Shown here piece by piece: positions 34,301 to 41,930 of a stretch of DNA of 41,930 nt (position 1 is the stretch's first letter; each line of letters begins with the position of its first letter). Origin of the DNA: Lewinella cohaerens DSM 23179 (GTDB lineage: Bacteria; Bacteroidota; Bacteroidia; Chitinophagales; Saprospiraceae). The stretch is from the NCBI RefSeq assembly GCF_000379805.1, contig NZ_KB903576.1, positions 200,584-242,513 of the forward strand, written 5' to 3'. The notes under the pieces were generated by a model. The model was not told where the DNA came from and made no database searches. It saw nothing but the letters and a program-made list of their open reading frames with translations. Made by a program: the position numbers and the translations under genes.

Positions 34301-35731
34301 TTCTGCTAGCCTATACATTAACTGAGGTGCTTCGAAAGTGCCATCTGCTGCCTGTGTTTGTCGATAGATTCCATCAAAATGGGCACCCGAAAGGGAGACG
34401 TCCCCGAAGAAATAGAGGTCTAAATCACCATCGTTGTCCCAGTCTTCGGTAGCTAGTTTAGCAATATTAGTGGCTGCGGTATTTATAAGCTCAGGTGCAG
34501 AAAAACTCAGGTCGGGATTGCCGCGCCGCTGAATGACTGCTCCGGTATAGGCGCCTCTGAGGGTAATAAGATCGAGTTGGTTGTCTTGGTTAAGGTCTTG
34601 GGTGATAAGGTATTCGCCACTGAAAAGGTCATCAATATGATTCTCTTGAAAGTTAAAGCTTCCAAGATTTTCTTCCCAGAAATAGCGTGCATGGCCACTT
34701 GAAGTACTCGTGCTGTCAAGATCGATTGCTAAAAACAAATCCTGATCACCATCCTGATCATAGTCGCCTGTAGTTACGCCAAGGACATCATTTTGATGAA
34801 GCGCAAGAGTGAAATCACCAGTACCATTGTCGTTTTTTAGCAACCGCAAATAGTCGCGGTCAAGGTTTGGTTCATCAGATTTTTCGTAGTTGATAATTAG
34901 GTCGGGGTAACCATCGTCATCGAGGTCGGTAGCTTTTACTTTTCCATTCAGGATATACTTTATGGCGTCATCTACAATCGTTCGCGACTTTTGCGTAAAG
35001 CATAAACTACAGGTCTGTTCATAAAGGGTAAAGTAGATGTTTTCGTTGATGAAGTCTTCAATGTAGGGATCGTAGGAAATGAAACCGAGGTCCAAATCAC
35101 CATCCATGTCGTAATCAAAAACCAGGAAGTCGGAAGGATATTCAGGGGCGAAATCATCGAAAGCATCATAGAGCAGAGTGTAGACAAAATCCTGACCATT
35201 GCCCTGGTTTCGATTAAGGTAAAACTTGCGGCTATTTCTGCGAAAGATGAGAATGTCTTCAAAGCCATCGTTGTCAAGGTCAGCAATCCGAAAAAACTGA
35301 TTGTCCCAGACATCATCGCTGGTGCTTAGTTGCCCACTAGTAGCAAAATTACCGCTACCATCGTTGGGCCAAAATGGTTGTGCGCCCGCAGCAATGTTTC
35401 CCGGCACGAGATCTTGGTCGCCGTCATTGTCCATGTCGCCGAGAGCGAAATTGATCTCCAATTCAGGAAGACCCCACCAGGTTGTATCTCCAAAAGGTAC
35501 GGGTGTACTAAAATTGCCATTACCGTCCTGGTTGAAAAAAGCGAGATAAGAGCCATTGTATCCAAAGCGGTTGCCAATAAAATCCAGATCGCCATCATTA
35601 TCTAAGTCCGCAAACTGAATATCGGCAAGGTATTGATTGTCAAGAATGACTTGTACCTGATCGCGATAGAGCTGGGCCGATAAAACCAGGAACAAACTGC
35701 TGAAAAGAAGGGTAAGGAGTGATTTCATCAT
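31397..35731 (-). CDS. Giant FG-GAP/VCBS-repeat secreted protein with T9SS sorting domain
   Basis: A 1444 aa surface or released protein. I start it at the ATG pair at 35731, which opens a clean signal peptide (MMKSLLTLLFSSLFLVLSAQ); a TTG upstream is also open. From about 30 to 750 there are about 13 calcium-loop motifs of the DxDxDGxxD kind (FADLDNDGDLDFIGN, ALGDMDNDGDQDLV, RIADLDNDGFEDI, and so on), a seven-bladed FG-GAP propeller array. Then comes a Cna-B-like stretch (LSGFVRWDTT ... GQYGSVLPDTGSYLLQVLPP). Next are CARDB/DUF11-like strands, a domain starting PYDPNDKTALPIG (the Bacteroidota DUF7619-type), and a type A sorting domain (LHLHPNPAA ... GSYQLRLLFEDGQ). It is likely an adhesin or matrix protein. 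It is single, with a bidirectional terminator at its end. Confidence 0.88.
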   Translation of the reverse strand: MMKSLLTLLFSSLFLVLSAQLYRDQVQVILDNQYLADIQFADLDNDGDLDFIGNRFGYNGSYLAFFNQDGNGNFSTPVPFGDTTWWGLPELEINFALGDMDNDGDQDLVPGNIAAGAQPFWPNDGSGNFATSGQLSTSDDVWDNQFFRIADLDNDGFEDILIFRRNSRKFYLNRNQGNGQDFVYTLLYDAFDDFAPEYPSDFLVFDYDMDGDLDLGFISYDPYIEDFINENIYFTLYEQTCSLCFTQKSRTIVDDAIKYILNGKVKATDLDDDGYPDLIINYEKSDEPNLDRDYLRLLKNDNGTGDFTLALHQNDVLGVTTGDYDQDGDQDLFLAIDLDSTSTSSGHARYFWEENLGSFNFQENHIDDLFSGEYLITQDLNQDNQLDLITLRGAYTGAVIQRRGNPDLSFSAPELINTAATNIAKLATEDWDNDGDLDLYFFGDVSLSGAHFDGIYRQTQAADGTFEAPQLMYRLAEDGYPKEFVDFNNDDKLDAIGFEHIYGPGSNRKLIYTLQQADGSWGPGVQTGLDLPEIPGQFIIGDWDYDGDQDVLTKNHDDEYYLLRNDLATTSQFTASLLPNLVLSPPPHFDQDHWASDINTDGYLDLIAQTETSIQWAAGTAEPLTFAPWDTVPLPPNEGLFEIFPTDWNNDGYTDLLLKIRVTTPAIKIGVSLFDPIEQHFGAPILLADNGNVSSQGTILDLNQDGYPDYLSGLGFRINQLNGSLLSAPYLPEPIASVTSYPSLPGAFTNNAILATLSPGAEPKLLTGHREILAYPLDFLSTSTLSGFVRWDTTAQCQTDSILPPLENWNLSLTSDQQELLTTTNAIGQYGSVLPDTGSYLLQVLPPSGYWAACPADTLLQVADQQSTYEVDFAAEALVDCPLVVIDLNSTTISQCFGSTISIGYHNVGTALATGVEITLQHDPLLLPVSSNLPWSMATDSTLTFPIADVAVGERGFLSIQFEPVCEELMLGEEVCFEASITPNELCDEMLLNWDGANLEANVLCTDDSTAYRISNTGEGATSMPVSYQLSIVNDDIILYLDGTVILGPGESDTIPLPPGDDTWYLQLQQTVGHPYPAPIGLFTNNCNSDGSPHIPELLPTGTGDPFRVVLCREVVGPYDPNDKTALPIGLTEAHYIQREWPLDYTIQFQNVGSDRARNVILEDTLSPYLDLSTFAPLSASHDYDWRISDDRILKVIFTDINLPDSTSNEVGSHGFFSFRIKSKSDTPFETNILNFADIFFDFNAPIRTGTTQHRIRKPQRSASIFLELCSGEEYLNQVITNDTILRETLVFSEYDSTTFYHLTVLSNPITTIPVELAEPDLWEGIFIQQDTLIQQVFIAENGCDSLVNYEIDILTAVNELEANLHLQLHPNPAANSAQIHWRSGQILQQVQIINSAGQVVQVLTPKGATESFDLPVRQLVNGSYQLRLLFEDGQIRRRLQVVR

Positions 35732-35863
35732 GGGGATCGTTTTTCTTATTTTCAAAGATGCAATCAGTGGGGCGTTAAAAAAAGAACATTCTTTCTGAAA
35801 AAAACATAATTAATTTTTATTATTTGGTTTATTATCAATAGTTTAGTGTAAAATAACTACAAA

Positions 35864-37261
35864 ATGGCAAAGCCATCTGCCTTTAGAATACTGTCTGTTT
35901 TAGATAATCGAGCGCAAAAAAAGCTGTTGACGTATTTGCAAAGTAAGTTTTTCTCCAACAGCAAGGAGTTGGCACCGCTATTCAAAGGCTGGCAGTCGCT
36001 CAAGGGCAAACCGCTGGATAAGGAAATGATCTTTGCGAAAGCAAAACCCCAGCGAAAGTTCAATAAGCGTGATTGGTACCTACTTGTAAGTCGTTTGCAG
36101 GCTGCTACAGAATCCTTCCTGAGCATACGCCATTTTGAGGAAGACAAGGCCCAGCAGCAGTTGTCGTTATTGCGGTCTTTACGTGAGCTACAGCTGCCTG
36201 TTTTTTTTGAACGAGTATTCCGGCAGACAAAGAAAGGTGCAAAAAAAGAGCAACGTGCTGAAGCCAGGCACCTATTGTGGGAATACCAGCTGGAGCTGGA
36301 ATACTACGATTATATTGCCAGCCCCAAGCGGGGAGAGCGAACCAACTTGCAGGAAGTTACTGATAAGTTGGATCATTTCTTTATGGCTGAGAAATTGAGG
36401 CACGCTTGTTTAGCGCATAGCCGTTGGTTGGCCAACCAAGAGGAATATTCGATTCGCTACCTGGATGCGATCCTCGCTGATCTGGAAGATCGCCCAGAGC
36501 TGTTTAAGGTACCCGCCATTGTGATGTACGCCAGCTGCTATCAGGCCATTGCCGAAGGTGGTGAGGAAGAGGATTTTCGCCGTCTGCGCCGCGTGTTAGA
36601 ACATTTTAGAGACAACTTCCCGGCGGCAGAAATCAGAGATGTCTACTTATTGGCCATCAATTTTTGTATCCGTGCCATGAATCAAGGCCGCCCTGAGTTT
36701 ATCGCAGAGACACAGGCTTTGTACCAGGAAAGCCTCGCTGGTGGGTATTTATTGGAAGATGGCCAGTTGCCAAGCAGTACGTTTACCAATATCGTTGCAC
36801 TAGGCCTCAAGCTGGAAAACTATGCGGGTATTGCTACATTTATCCAGACCTATGCCAAAGACCTGCCTGGCCCGGAACGGGAATCGGTGGTCTATTTCAA
36901 TCTGGCCAGACTTTACCATGCCCAGGAGGAATACGAGGCTTCTTTGCGTGCAATTTTGCAGGTAGATACCAAGGAGCCTTTTCTGTATTTGGGCGCTAAA
37001 AGTTTGCAGGTTCGTATTTTCGTAGAGCTGGAAGAATGGGATGCGCTGGATAGCTTGCTTGATCAGCTGCGCGTGTACCTCCAACGTAAAAACGATTTGG
37101 GTTACCGTGGTGAAAGCTACCGGCAACTGCTCCACTTCTGCCGTCGATTACGCCAACTGACTCCTGGGGATCGGGCTGCCCGACAGCAACTTCGCTCAGA
37201 AATTGAAGATGCTCCAAGTTTTGCCGAGAAAGAGTGGTTTTTGGAACGGGTTTTGGGTTGA
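35864..37261 (+). CDS. Conserved-looking helical protein of unknown function
   Basis: A 465 aa protein without signal peptide or membrane segment, so cytoplasmic. It is highly charged and almost wholly helical. The N-terminal 90 residues read like a compact domain (ILSVLDNRAQKKLLTYLQSK, FAKAKPQRKFNKRDWYLLVSRLQ). Residues 100-460 alternate helices in pairs with TPR-like spacing (ESVVYFNLARLYHAQEEYEASLRAILQ near 345-371 is the best TPR-like unit). I recognise no enzyme motif. It lies divergent from the FG-GAP gene and ends 37 bases from the convergent caspase gene. It could be a scaffold protein; that is inference from the solenoid pattern only. Confidence 0.75.
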   Translation: MAKPSAFRILSVLDNRAQKKLLTYLQSKFFSNSKELAPLFKGWQSLKGKPLDKEMIFAKAKPQRKFNKRDWYLLVSRLQAATESFLSIRHFEEDKAQQQLSLLRSLRELQLPVFFERVFRQTKKGAKKEQRAEARHLLWEYQLELEYYDYIASPKRGERTNLQEVTDKLDHFFMAEKLRHACLAHSRWLANQEEYSIRYLDAILADLEDRPELFKVPAIVMYASCYQAIAEGGEEEDFRRLRRVLEHFRDNFPAAEIRDVYLLAINFCIRAMNQGRPEFIAETQALYQESLAGGYLLEDGQLPSSTFTNIVALGLKLENYAGIATFIQTYAKDLPGPERESVVYFNLARLYHAQEEYEASLRAILQVDTKEPFLYLGAKSLQVRIFVELEEWDALDSLLDQLRVYLQRKNDLGYRGESYRQLLHFCRRLRQLTPGDRAARQQLRSEIEDAPSFAEKEWFLERVLG

Positions 37262-37297
37262 TGGTTTTGAGGAAGGCTTTTCTGAATACAAAACAGT

Positions 37298-39295
37298 CTA
37301 CTCGTCAGAACGTATTGTTTTGACGATTACTTTGCGGGAAGTCCAAGCTACTTCATTCCAAATAGTCAAGGGCATATCGTCTCTGGAGTTGTGTTGTCCT
37401 TTCTCTAATAGCGCTTCAACTGATATCGTCTTACCTAAATTTCTCCCCAGTCCCTGTTGCTCAAAAGCATAGGGGATACTTAGTTTATTGATAGCCGCTA
37501 TAACAATGAAAATGTCTTCAATTTCCTTAATCTCAGCGTCAGCTATGCCCAAACCAATACCCTCGTTGATAGATTGATAAAGGTAGAGGTTATCATTTCG
37601 GATAAACCTTTTGAGGTAGTTTTCATGCTTTTGCCGGATTCTAAACGTTCGGTCAAGGTGTAATAAGTAAAAGTAAAGTGGTGTAGAATTCTGATGATTG
37701 ATGCGGATAGCATAAGGAATAGGCCCTTTGGATGCATTGAACACGACTTCAATAGGGCTGTTATCTTCCGCTACCGATTGACGATCAATGCAGATTGTTC
37801 CCTTTTCATAATGCTGGTATTCAAAACTTATTTGAATTTGATCCGGATGTACTTGTGGACTAAATGGGTTCTTGAGTCTTTGCAGTTGTTCCCATTTACT
37901 GATTTGAGAAAGCAGGTGTAAGATGCTTCTATCGGATGCGGGTGTATAATCATTTATTGCAATTAGATTTTTATTACTTGGGCCCTTCAATTGCAAATGA
38001 TTAGAGCGAAGACTTAATTGATAGTGCGCTTTATCAGAAGGTTGGAGAAAGGGAGATTGATGAATAAGGCTTTGTAAACTGGATTCTTCAGATGCTGATA
38101 TAGCCGCGGGGAGGAGTAATTCAACGGGTAACCTCCACCCGTTTAGTCCTACCTGTATTTGAAAATTAGCCGTTTGCCAAGATGTCAATTCAGTGGTATC
38201 TACAGAAAATAAATGTTGGTAGGCAGGAGCTATCTCTATTTGGTGTATTACCGTATGTTCTAGTTCAACTCGGATTACTCGGCAGGTTCCAATTTGCTGA
38301 AGCTTTTCATTGACATAGAAAATGGGAATTTGTAAATCCTTTACCACTTCACTTAATATACCATGAATTGCGCCAAGGTTGACCTTCCATTTGTCATTGT
38401 GTCGCAACAAAACGGGGTAAGAAAGTTGCTGCGCTCTCTGAGCGTTTAGGAATAAATCATAAGGGTTAACATTACCTGCGTATTCAAAATAAGGTGTCTG
38501 GCTGGTTGAAGTCCGTTGACGAACATATTCGCGGAGAATGGAAAAAAGCTCTGCGTAACTTGGGGATTGCTGAATGGAATGATAATAGCTTAGAGCATCA
38601 ACAAGTGCATTGGTGAAAATGCCTCCGTTGGTATCCTCAAGGGCTGATTCACGAGGGCCACAAGCCGTTAGTGCAATGAAATCAACTTCAGGTAAGCGTA
38701 ACGAGGCCATTTGTTGATATTGCCCTTCGAGGTATTTATGGAGTGGCCTTTTGTTTTTCTGACCAGGGTGCATCCTTACACTGAAACCGGATTCATCTTG
38801 CCGCAACATCGAACCCGAGTGACAACAATCGAAAAGGCAAACGAATTGTATACCAGGAATATGTTGCCCATTCTCCTTGCGTTGTGCTTCGGCAATTAAA
38901 TAACGTAATTCTTTGTCAGCCAAGTCGTATACGTCGGGCATTCTGCTGTTATGGCAAACGAGCACTTCTGTTTTTCCTCCGTAAGGTTCTAGTTTCGCGG
39001 CTATAAATTCATCAGAACTGGGCTCCCATGATCCATGACCACTAAAGTGAAAAACGGCAATATCGCCTGACTTTAGCTGCTTGAAGTGATCCCGGAAGGA
39101 GGAAATAACGCCTTGGCGATCGGCCTGCTCATTGAAAAGTGTCCGGTAATTTTCTGATGGGACACCTAAGGTTTCTATGAAAAAAGCCTTGAGTTTTTCA
39201 ACATCATTTACACAACCATTGAGATTGGCGATGCTCTCACTGAGGTAATAATTAATTCCGACGGAGAGAATCTTGAGATTCGTCAGTTTTTTCAT
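37298..39295 (-). CDS. Caspase-family (peptidase C14) protease with DUF4384-like C-terminus
   Basis: A 665 aa cytoplasmic cysteine protease of the caspase/metacaspase clan. The catalytic p20-like domain is at 1-290. It has LKILSVGINYYLSESIANLNGCVNDVEKLK (7-36), the His dyad motif HFSGHG at 83-88 with His87, and DCCHSG at 156-161 with Cys158. The S1-pocket strand FIALTACGPRESALED lies near 206-221, and the GGIFTNALVDALS helix near 224-236. Residues 300-510 are strand-rich (KWKVNLGAIHGILSEVV). Residues about 514-600 resemble DUF4384 (PIPYAIRINHQNSTPLYFYLLHLDR). No TPR, WD40 or membrane part is fused. It is transcribed away from a small-protein/TPR-kinase/regulator operon 147 bp away; a functional link is inference. 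Confidence 0.9.
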   Translation of the reverse strand: MKKLTNLKILSVGINYYLSESIANLNGCVNDVEKLKAFFIETLGVPSENYRTLFNEQADRQGVISSFRDHFKQLKSGDIAVFHFSGHGSWEPSSDEFIAAKLEPYGGKTEVLVCHNSRMPDVYDLADKELRYLIAEAQRKENGQHIPGIQFVCLFDCCHSGSMLRQDESGFSVRMHPGQKNKRPLHKYLEGQYQQMASLRLPEVDFIALTACGPRESALEDTNGGIFTNALVDALSYYHSIQQSPSYAELFSILREYVRQRTSTSQTPYFEYAGNVNPYDLFLNAQRAQQLSYPVLLRHNDKWKVNLGAIHGILSEVVKDLQIPIFYVNEKLQQIGTCRVIRVELEHTVIHQIEIAPAYQHLFSVDTTELTSWQTANFQIQVGLNGWRLPVELLLPAAISASEESSLQSLIHQSPFLQPSDKAHYQLSLRSNHLQLKGPSNKNLIAINDYTPASDRSILHLLSQISKWEQLQRLKNPFSPQVHPDQIQISFEYQHYEKGTICIDRQSVAEDNSPIEVVFNASKGPIPYAIRINHQNSTPLYFYLLHLDRTFRIRQKHENYLKRFIRNDNLYLYQSINEGIGLGIADAEIKEIEDIFIVIAAINKLSIPYAFEQQGLGRNLGKTISVEALLEKGQHNSRDDMPLTIWNEVAWTSRKVIVKTIRSDE

Positions 39296-39442
39296 AATTT
39301 TAAGAATACGCTGATGAGGTATTAAAACATTCCCTAACTCAAACCGCTATTGCCCATCGTCAGACTTGGTTTTCCCTAAATGCTACAAATTTTTACCAGT
39401 TAAAGCTTTTACCTTAGGCTTAAATTACAAAATACAAATTTT

Positions 39443-39739
39443 ATGTCTACGACCAATTCTGTACATGATTACGAACAAATCATCCTTGCTGAGATTGCGG
39501 TAGTTCAAGATCAAGCTACGCTTCACAATATTTATGACCTTTTGGAACACGCCAAGAAAGAAGAAAAAAAGGCCGAAAATAGAGACCTTAGACCTCGCCC
39601 AGATGGGACTGAAAATGCCGCTTACTACCGATCTATTATTGACTTTAATCTGATTCCTTCTACAATACTCCAGGATGCCATTAATAACTTGCTTGACTAT
39701 TTAACGAGTTTGGAGAATTTACTGGCGGATGCAGATTAA
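39443..39739 (+). CDS. Small acidic helical protein at the head of the kinase operon
   Basis: A 98 aa protein with no signal peptide. The two ends are predicted helices: SVHDYEQIILAEIAVVQDQA, with LHNIYDLLEHAKKEEKKAEN at 32-51, and SIIDFNLIPSTILQDAINNLLDYLTSLENLLADAD at the C-terminus. A basic, proline-containing turn (RDLRPRPDGTE) separates them. The size and helical hairpin layout are those of an adaptor or effector-associated domain, but I recognise no family. Its stop overlaps the kinase start by 11 bases, so translation of the two is probably coupled. The caspase gene begins 147 bp away on the other strand. Confidence 0.7.
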   Translation: MSTTNSVHDYEQIILAEIAVVQDQATLHNIYDLLEHAKKEEKKAENRDLRPRPDGTENAAYYRSIIDFNLIPSTILQDAINNLLDYLTSLENLLADAD

Positions 39740-41756
39740 GCGCCAGATAAAAACAGTAAGTTTTTGGTTGTCAAATGTACTTTATAGCCTGGTTCTAATA
39801 TTAGGTTTGATGACTTGCCAGTCTGAGGTCGATGATACTTTTTCTACTCAGGAGTCTTCGGAAACTTACCAGGCAATACTACCGGAATCGGTATGGGAAA
39901 AATTCGAGGAAATCAAAGATCATGAGAAGCAGGCGCAATTCCTGCTTTCTCTAATCAGTGATCGTTATTTGAGCCAGCATGAGCTTGCTCTTACATTAGC
40001 AGAACAAGCGGAATTATTAAGCAGAAGAGCTAATGATCAACAGGTCTATGCCAGAGCGTTGTACTGGAAGTCATTTTTGGTAAATCAAAAAGATCCAGAA
40101 AATGTAGACTTGCAGCGAGCTTTAACCGATGTTAAGATTAGTATTGATTTACAGGAGAAGAGAAGGCCTTCTATTTGGCTGGTGCGTGCACTCAATCTTA
40201 GGGCACGAATTCACTATAATCTATACGAAGAAGCAATTGGTGAAGGGTATAATCAAGAAGCTTTTAAAGTACTCACCTTGTTGGAGTTACCTTTTGATTC
40301 GCTTTGTCGTGACTGGGGTGACCTCTATCGCACGGGGGGGAATATCCGCTATTACACTACGGAAAATAGAGATACGGTATTGGCTTATTATGACAAAGCT
40401 TACGAAGCTTATCAAACTTGTCAGGAACAGGATAGGCTCGCGCGGTTATTATCGAATTATGCCATTTTTTACGAAGGTCAGCAAAACTATATCACGGCAG
40501 ACTCTTTAATGGAGGCCGCAATTGCCTTGTATCAAGAAAGTGCCTCGCTTGAACAAAAACGGGGAGCCCAATTGGATTATGCTACGTTTCACGCCCGAAG
40601 GTTTTCGAATACAGAAAATGAATTTTGGTATGAGCATAGTATGCGTCTGTTGTTTGATCTTTTAGACAATCGCAAAGACTTAGTTGCGGAAGTCTATTAT
40701 GAGATCGGGGCAAACCACCAAAACCATGCAGTTACGTTCAGTGAATCGGCACCACTTCATTATGATTCAGCGGTATATTATTATGACCTCGTTATGGACC
40801 ATAGTATGCAAGAAGGGAACGCCAGGTATATTCAAAAGGCAGAAGAATCAATTGCTAAGATTTGTCCGGATATAGGTACACAAAGATGCTCGGCTTTATT
40901 GAGCAAAAGCACCGAAGCGAATCGTGAAATAAGTTACTTGACGCGTTTGTCTTTTCGAGAAGCAGCAGGCAAACGAGAGCAATTTAAATCGAACCAAGCA
41001 GAGGAACGGCAACGCCTGGTATTGACGACTGTCGTCATAATCATTATCGCCTTGACAACGATCTTTCTGTTGCTTTATCAAAGATCAAGAGTTTTGTTTT
41101 TGCAGCAACAACTCGAGAATCGAATGGAGGCCTTACGCTCGCAAATGAATCCTCATTTCATCTCAAACAGTTTAAATGCGATAGACTCTTTAGTGAATAA
41201 AGGGGAGCAGGAAGAAGCTTCAGAATATCTTATTGATTTTAGTCGACTTTGCCGGTTAATTCTCAATAACTCTAAAGTTAAACACATTAGTTTGACCAAG
41301 GAGCTGGAAACACTACGTTATTATTTGTCTTTGGAAAAGCTACGTATGCGCAGCACCCTGAATTATCATTTTGCTATCGATGAATCTTTAAATTTAGATA
41401 CTATCCAGATTGCACCAATGGTGCTACAGCCTTTTATTGAGAATGCTATTATTCATGGTATTCAAAACAAGCAAGCTCCTGGCAATATCTGGATTACCAT
41501 TCTAAGAATAAATGAAAGTTTGTTGGAAATAAGAGTGAAGGATGATGGAGTAGGAAGAGAGAAAGCGCAAGAACTGAGAGCAAAGTCTATTCTTGATCGC
41601 CCCTCTTGGGGCATGGCCATTACAGAAGAAAGGCTGCAATCACTTAAAAACCAAAAAAGCGCCCAAATTCGCTACACGGACCTGTTTAATGAGCAGGGAG
41701 AAGCGTGCGGAACAGAGGTCATTATTCATTACTCTATTACATACAGTCAACAGTAA
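39729..41756 (+). CDS. TPR-containing LytS/YehU-type sensor histidine kinase
   Basis: A 675 aa inner-membrane kinase. An N-terminal hydrophobic stretch at 10-30 (FWLSNVLYSLVLILGLMTC) serves as signal or anchor. Residues 50-400 are TPR-like helix pairs (YARALYWKSFLVNQ, ADSLMEAAIALYQESASLEQ), expected in the periplasm. A TM helix at about 434-452 (VLTTVVIIIIALTTIFLLL) leads to a coiled coil and the His_kinase domain: SQMNPHFISNSLNAIDSLV with His476, then the HATPase N-box LQPFIENAIIHGIQ near 565-578 and VKDDGVGRE near 608-616. It is the usual partner of a LytTR response regulator. It is coupled to the upstream small protein (11-base overlap) and to the next gene (stop/start TAATG). Confidence 0.92.
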   Translation: MQIKRQIKTVSFWLSNVLYSLVLILGLMTCQSEVDDTFSTQESSETYQAILPESVWEKFEEIKDHEKQAQFLLSLISDRYLSQHELALTLAEQAELLSRRANDQQVYARALYWKSFLVNQKDPENVDLQRALTDVKISIDLQEKRRPSIWLVRALNLRARIHYNLYEEAIGEGYNQEAFKVLTLLELPFDSLCRDWGDLYRTGGNIRYYTTENRDTVLAYYDKAYEAYQTCQEQDRLARLLSNYAIFYEGQQNYITADSLMEAAIALYQESASLEQKRGAQLDYATFHARRFSNTENEFWYEHSMRLLFDLLDNRKDLVAEVYYEIGANHQNHAVTFSESAPLHYDSAVYYYDLVMDHSMQEGNARYIQKAEESIAKICPDIGTQRCSALLSKSTEANREISYLTRLSFREAAGKREQFKSNQAEERQRLVLTTVVIIIIALTTIFLLLYQRSRVLFLQQQLENRMEALRSQMNPHFISNSLNAIDSLVNKGEQEEASEYLIDFSRLCRLILNNSKVKHISLTKELETLRYYLSLEKLRMRSTLNYHFAIDESLNLDTIQIAPMVLQPFIENAIIHGIQNKQAPGNIWITILRINESLLEIRVKDDGVGREKAQELRAKSILDRPSWGMAITEERLQSLKNQKSAQIRYTDLFNEQGEACGTEVIIHYSITYSQQ

Positions 41757-41930
41757 TGTTACAACAACGAATAAAAACAATTGTCGTCGAAGATGAGGAA
41801 GCCGGGATGGAAAATATCCTCCTCAAAATTGAGCGCCACTGTCCCGAATTAGAAGTAGTAGCCACTTGTGCTACTGGCGAAGCAGCTATACAGCAAATTA
41901 ATAATCACCGACCTCAGTTGGTTCTTTTAG
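41756..41930 (+). CDS. Response regulator, probably LytTR type (3' end outside window)
   Basis: Partial gene: the ATG at 41756 shares its A with the kinase stop codon, and 58 codons are visible. The fragment MLQQRIKTIVVEDEEAGMENILLKIERHCP starts a CheY-like receiver domain. VVEDEEAG carries the acidic metal-binding pair, a helix follows, then VVATCATGEAAIQQINNHRPQLVLL leads to the strand that should bear the phospho-accepting Asp, which falls just past the end. A LytTR output domain is expected from its kinase partner but is not visible. The kinase and regulator form a standard two-component pair. Confidence 0.85.
   Translation, partial: MLQQRIKTIVVEDEEAGMENILLKIERHCPELEVVATCATGEAAIQQINNHRPQLVLL

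Noticed and set aside
37298-41930. Link of the caspase to type III CRISPR (craspase-type) immunity
   Set aside because: No gRAMP/Cas7-11, Csx or other cas gene and no array occurs here; the catalytic motif alone is not evidence for such a system.

Overview
The window reads as a chromosomal segment of a Bacteroidota bacterium, most likely of the Saprospiria (Lewinella-like) group. That placement is inference from gene content. It rests on several large secreted proteins with type IX secretion (T9SS) C-terminal sorting domains of both type A and type B (CHU_C), a bacillithiol enzyme (BshC), a type II NADH dehydrogenase, a short (~466 aa) arginine decarboxylase, a LytS-like kinase with TPRs plus LytTR regulators, and TAnnTTTG-like -7 promoter boxes. 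No rRNA, tRNA, CRISPR array, integrase or transposase was recognised.

Layout. 1-6 kb: a secreted YCII-domain protein, a long hairpin-rich spacer, a 965 aa secreted M12B-like zinc protease, an MFS transporter and a secreted NTF2/DUF4440-like protein. 6.3-8.3 kb: a minus-strand pair, deoxynucleoside kinase then NDH-2. 8.4-9.6 kb: an AT-rich island with a lipoprotein, a 15-codon signal-peptide-like mini-ORF running into a 16 bp hairpin, and a 56 aa single-TM protein on the minus strand. 9.6-13.6 kb: a PNPOx-like flavoprotein, a secreted M20 peptidase and a secreted PQQ-type sugar dehydrogenase with a sorting tail. 13.9-17.1 kb: bshC and glpK, divergent. 17.2-22.5 kb: a voltage-gated K+ channel, a membrane LytTR regulator divergent from a secreted serine hydrolase, a K+(Na+)/H+ antiporter and a small exported protein. 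22.7-25.7 kb: a membrane-anchored unknown, then a tight minus-strand operon of a MazG-like pyrophosphohydrolase, a D-2-hydroxyacid dehydrogenase and a Gfo/Idh/MocA oxidoreductase. 25.8-31.3 kb: arginine decarboxylase, an 842 aa CHU_C adhesin-like protein, a META-domain lipoprotein and a divergent small lipoprotein. 31.4-37.3 kb: a 1444 aa FG-GAP-repeat secreted protein and a divergent 465 aa unknown. 37.3-41.9 kb: a caspase-like protease divergent from a small acidic protein, a TPR histidine kinase and a response regulator cut by the window end.

How genes work together. Many products act at the cell surface: four T9SS cargoes, several Sec-exported hydrolases and four lipoproteins. The K+ channel and the K+/H+ antiporter lie near each other and could both affect cation balance. 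The most unusual part is the right end. There a caspase-family protease faces a translationally linked small protein / TPR kinase / response-regulator operon, which would make a candidate signalling-controlled protease module. Intergenic DNA carries several families of short, phrase-like repeats, and strong hairpins lie at most convergent gene ends. A 16 bp inverted repeat lies directly before the serine hydrolase start, opposite the membrane LytTR gene.
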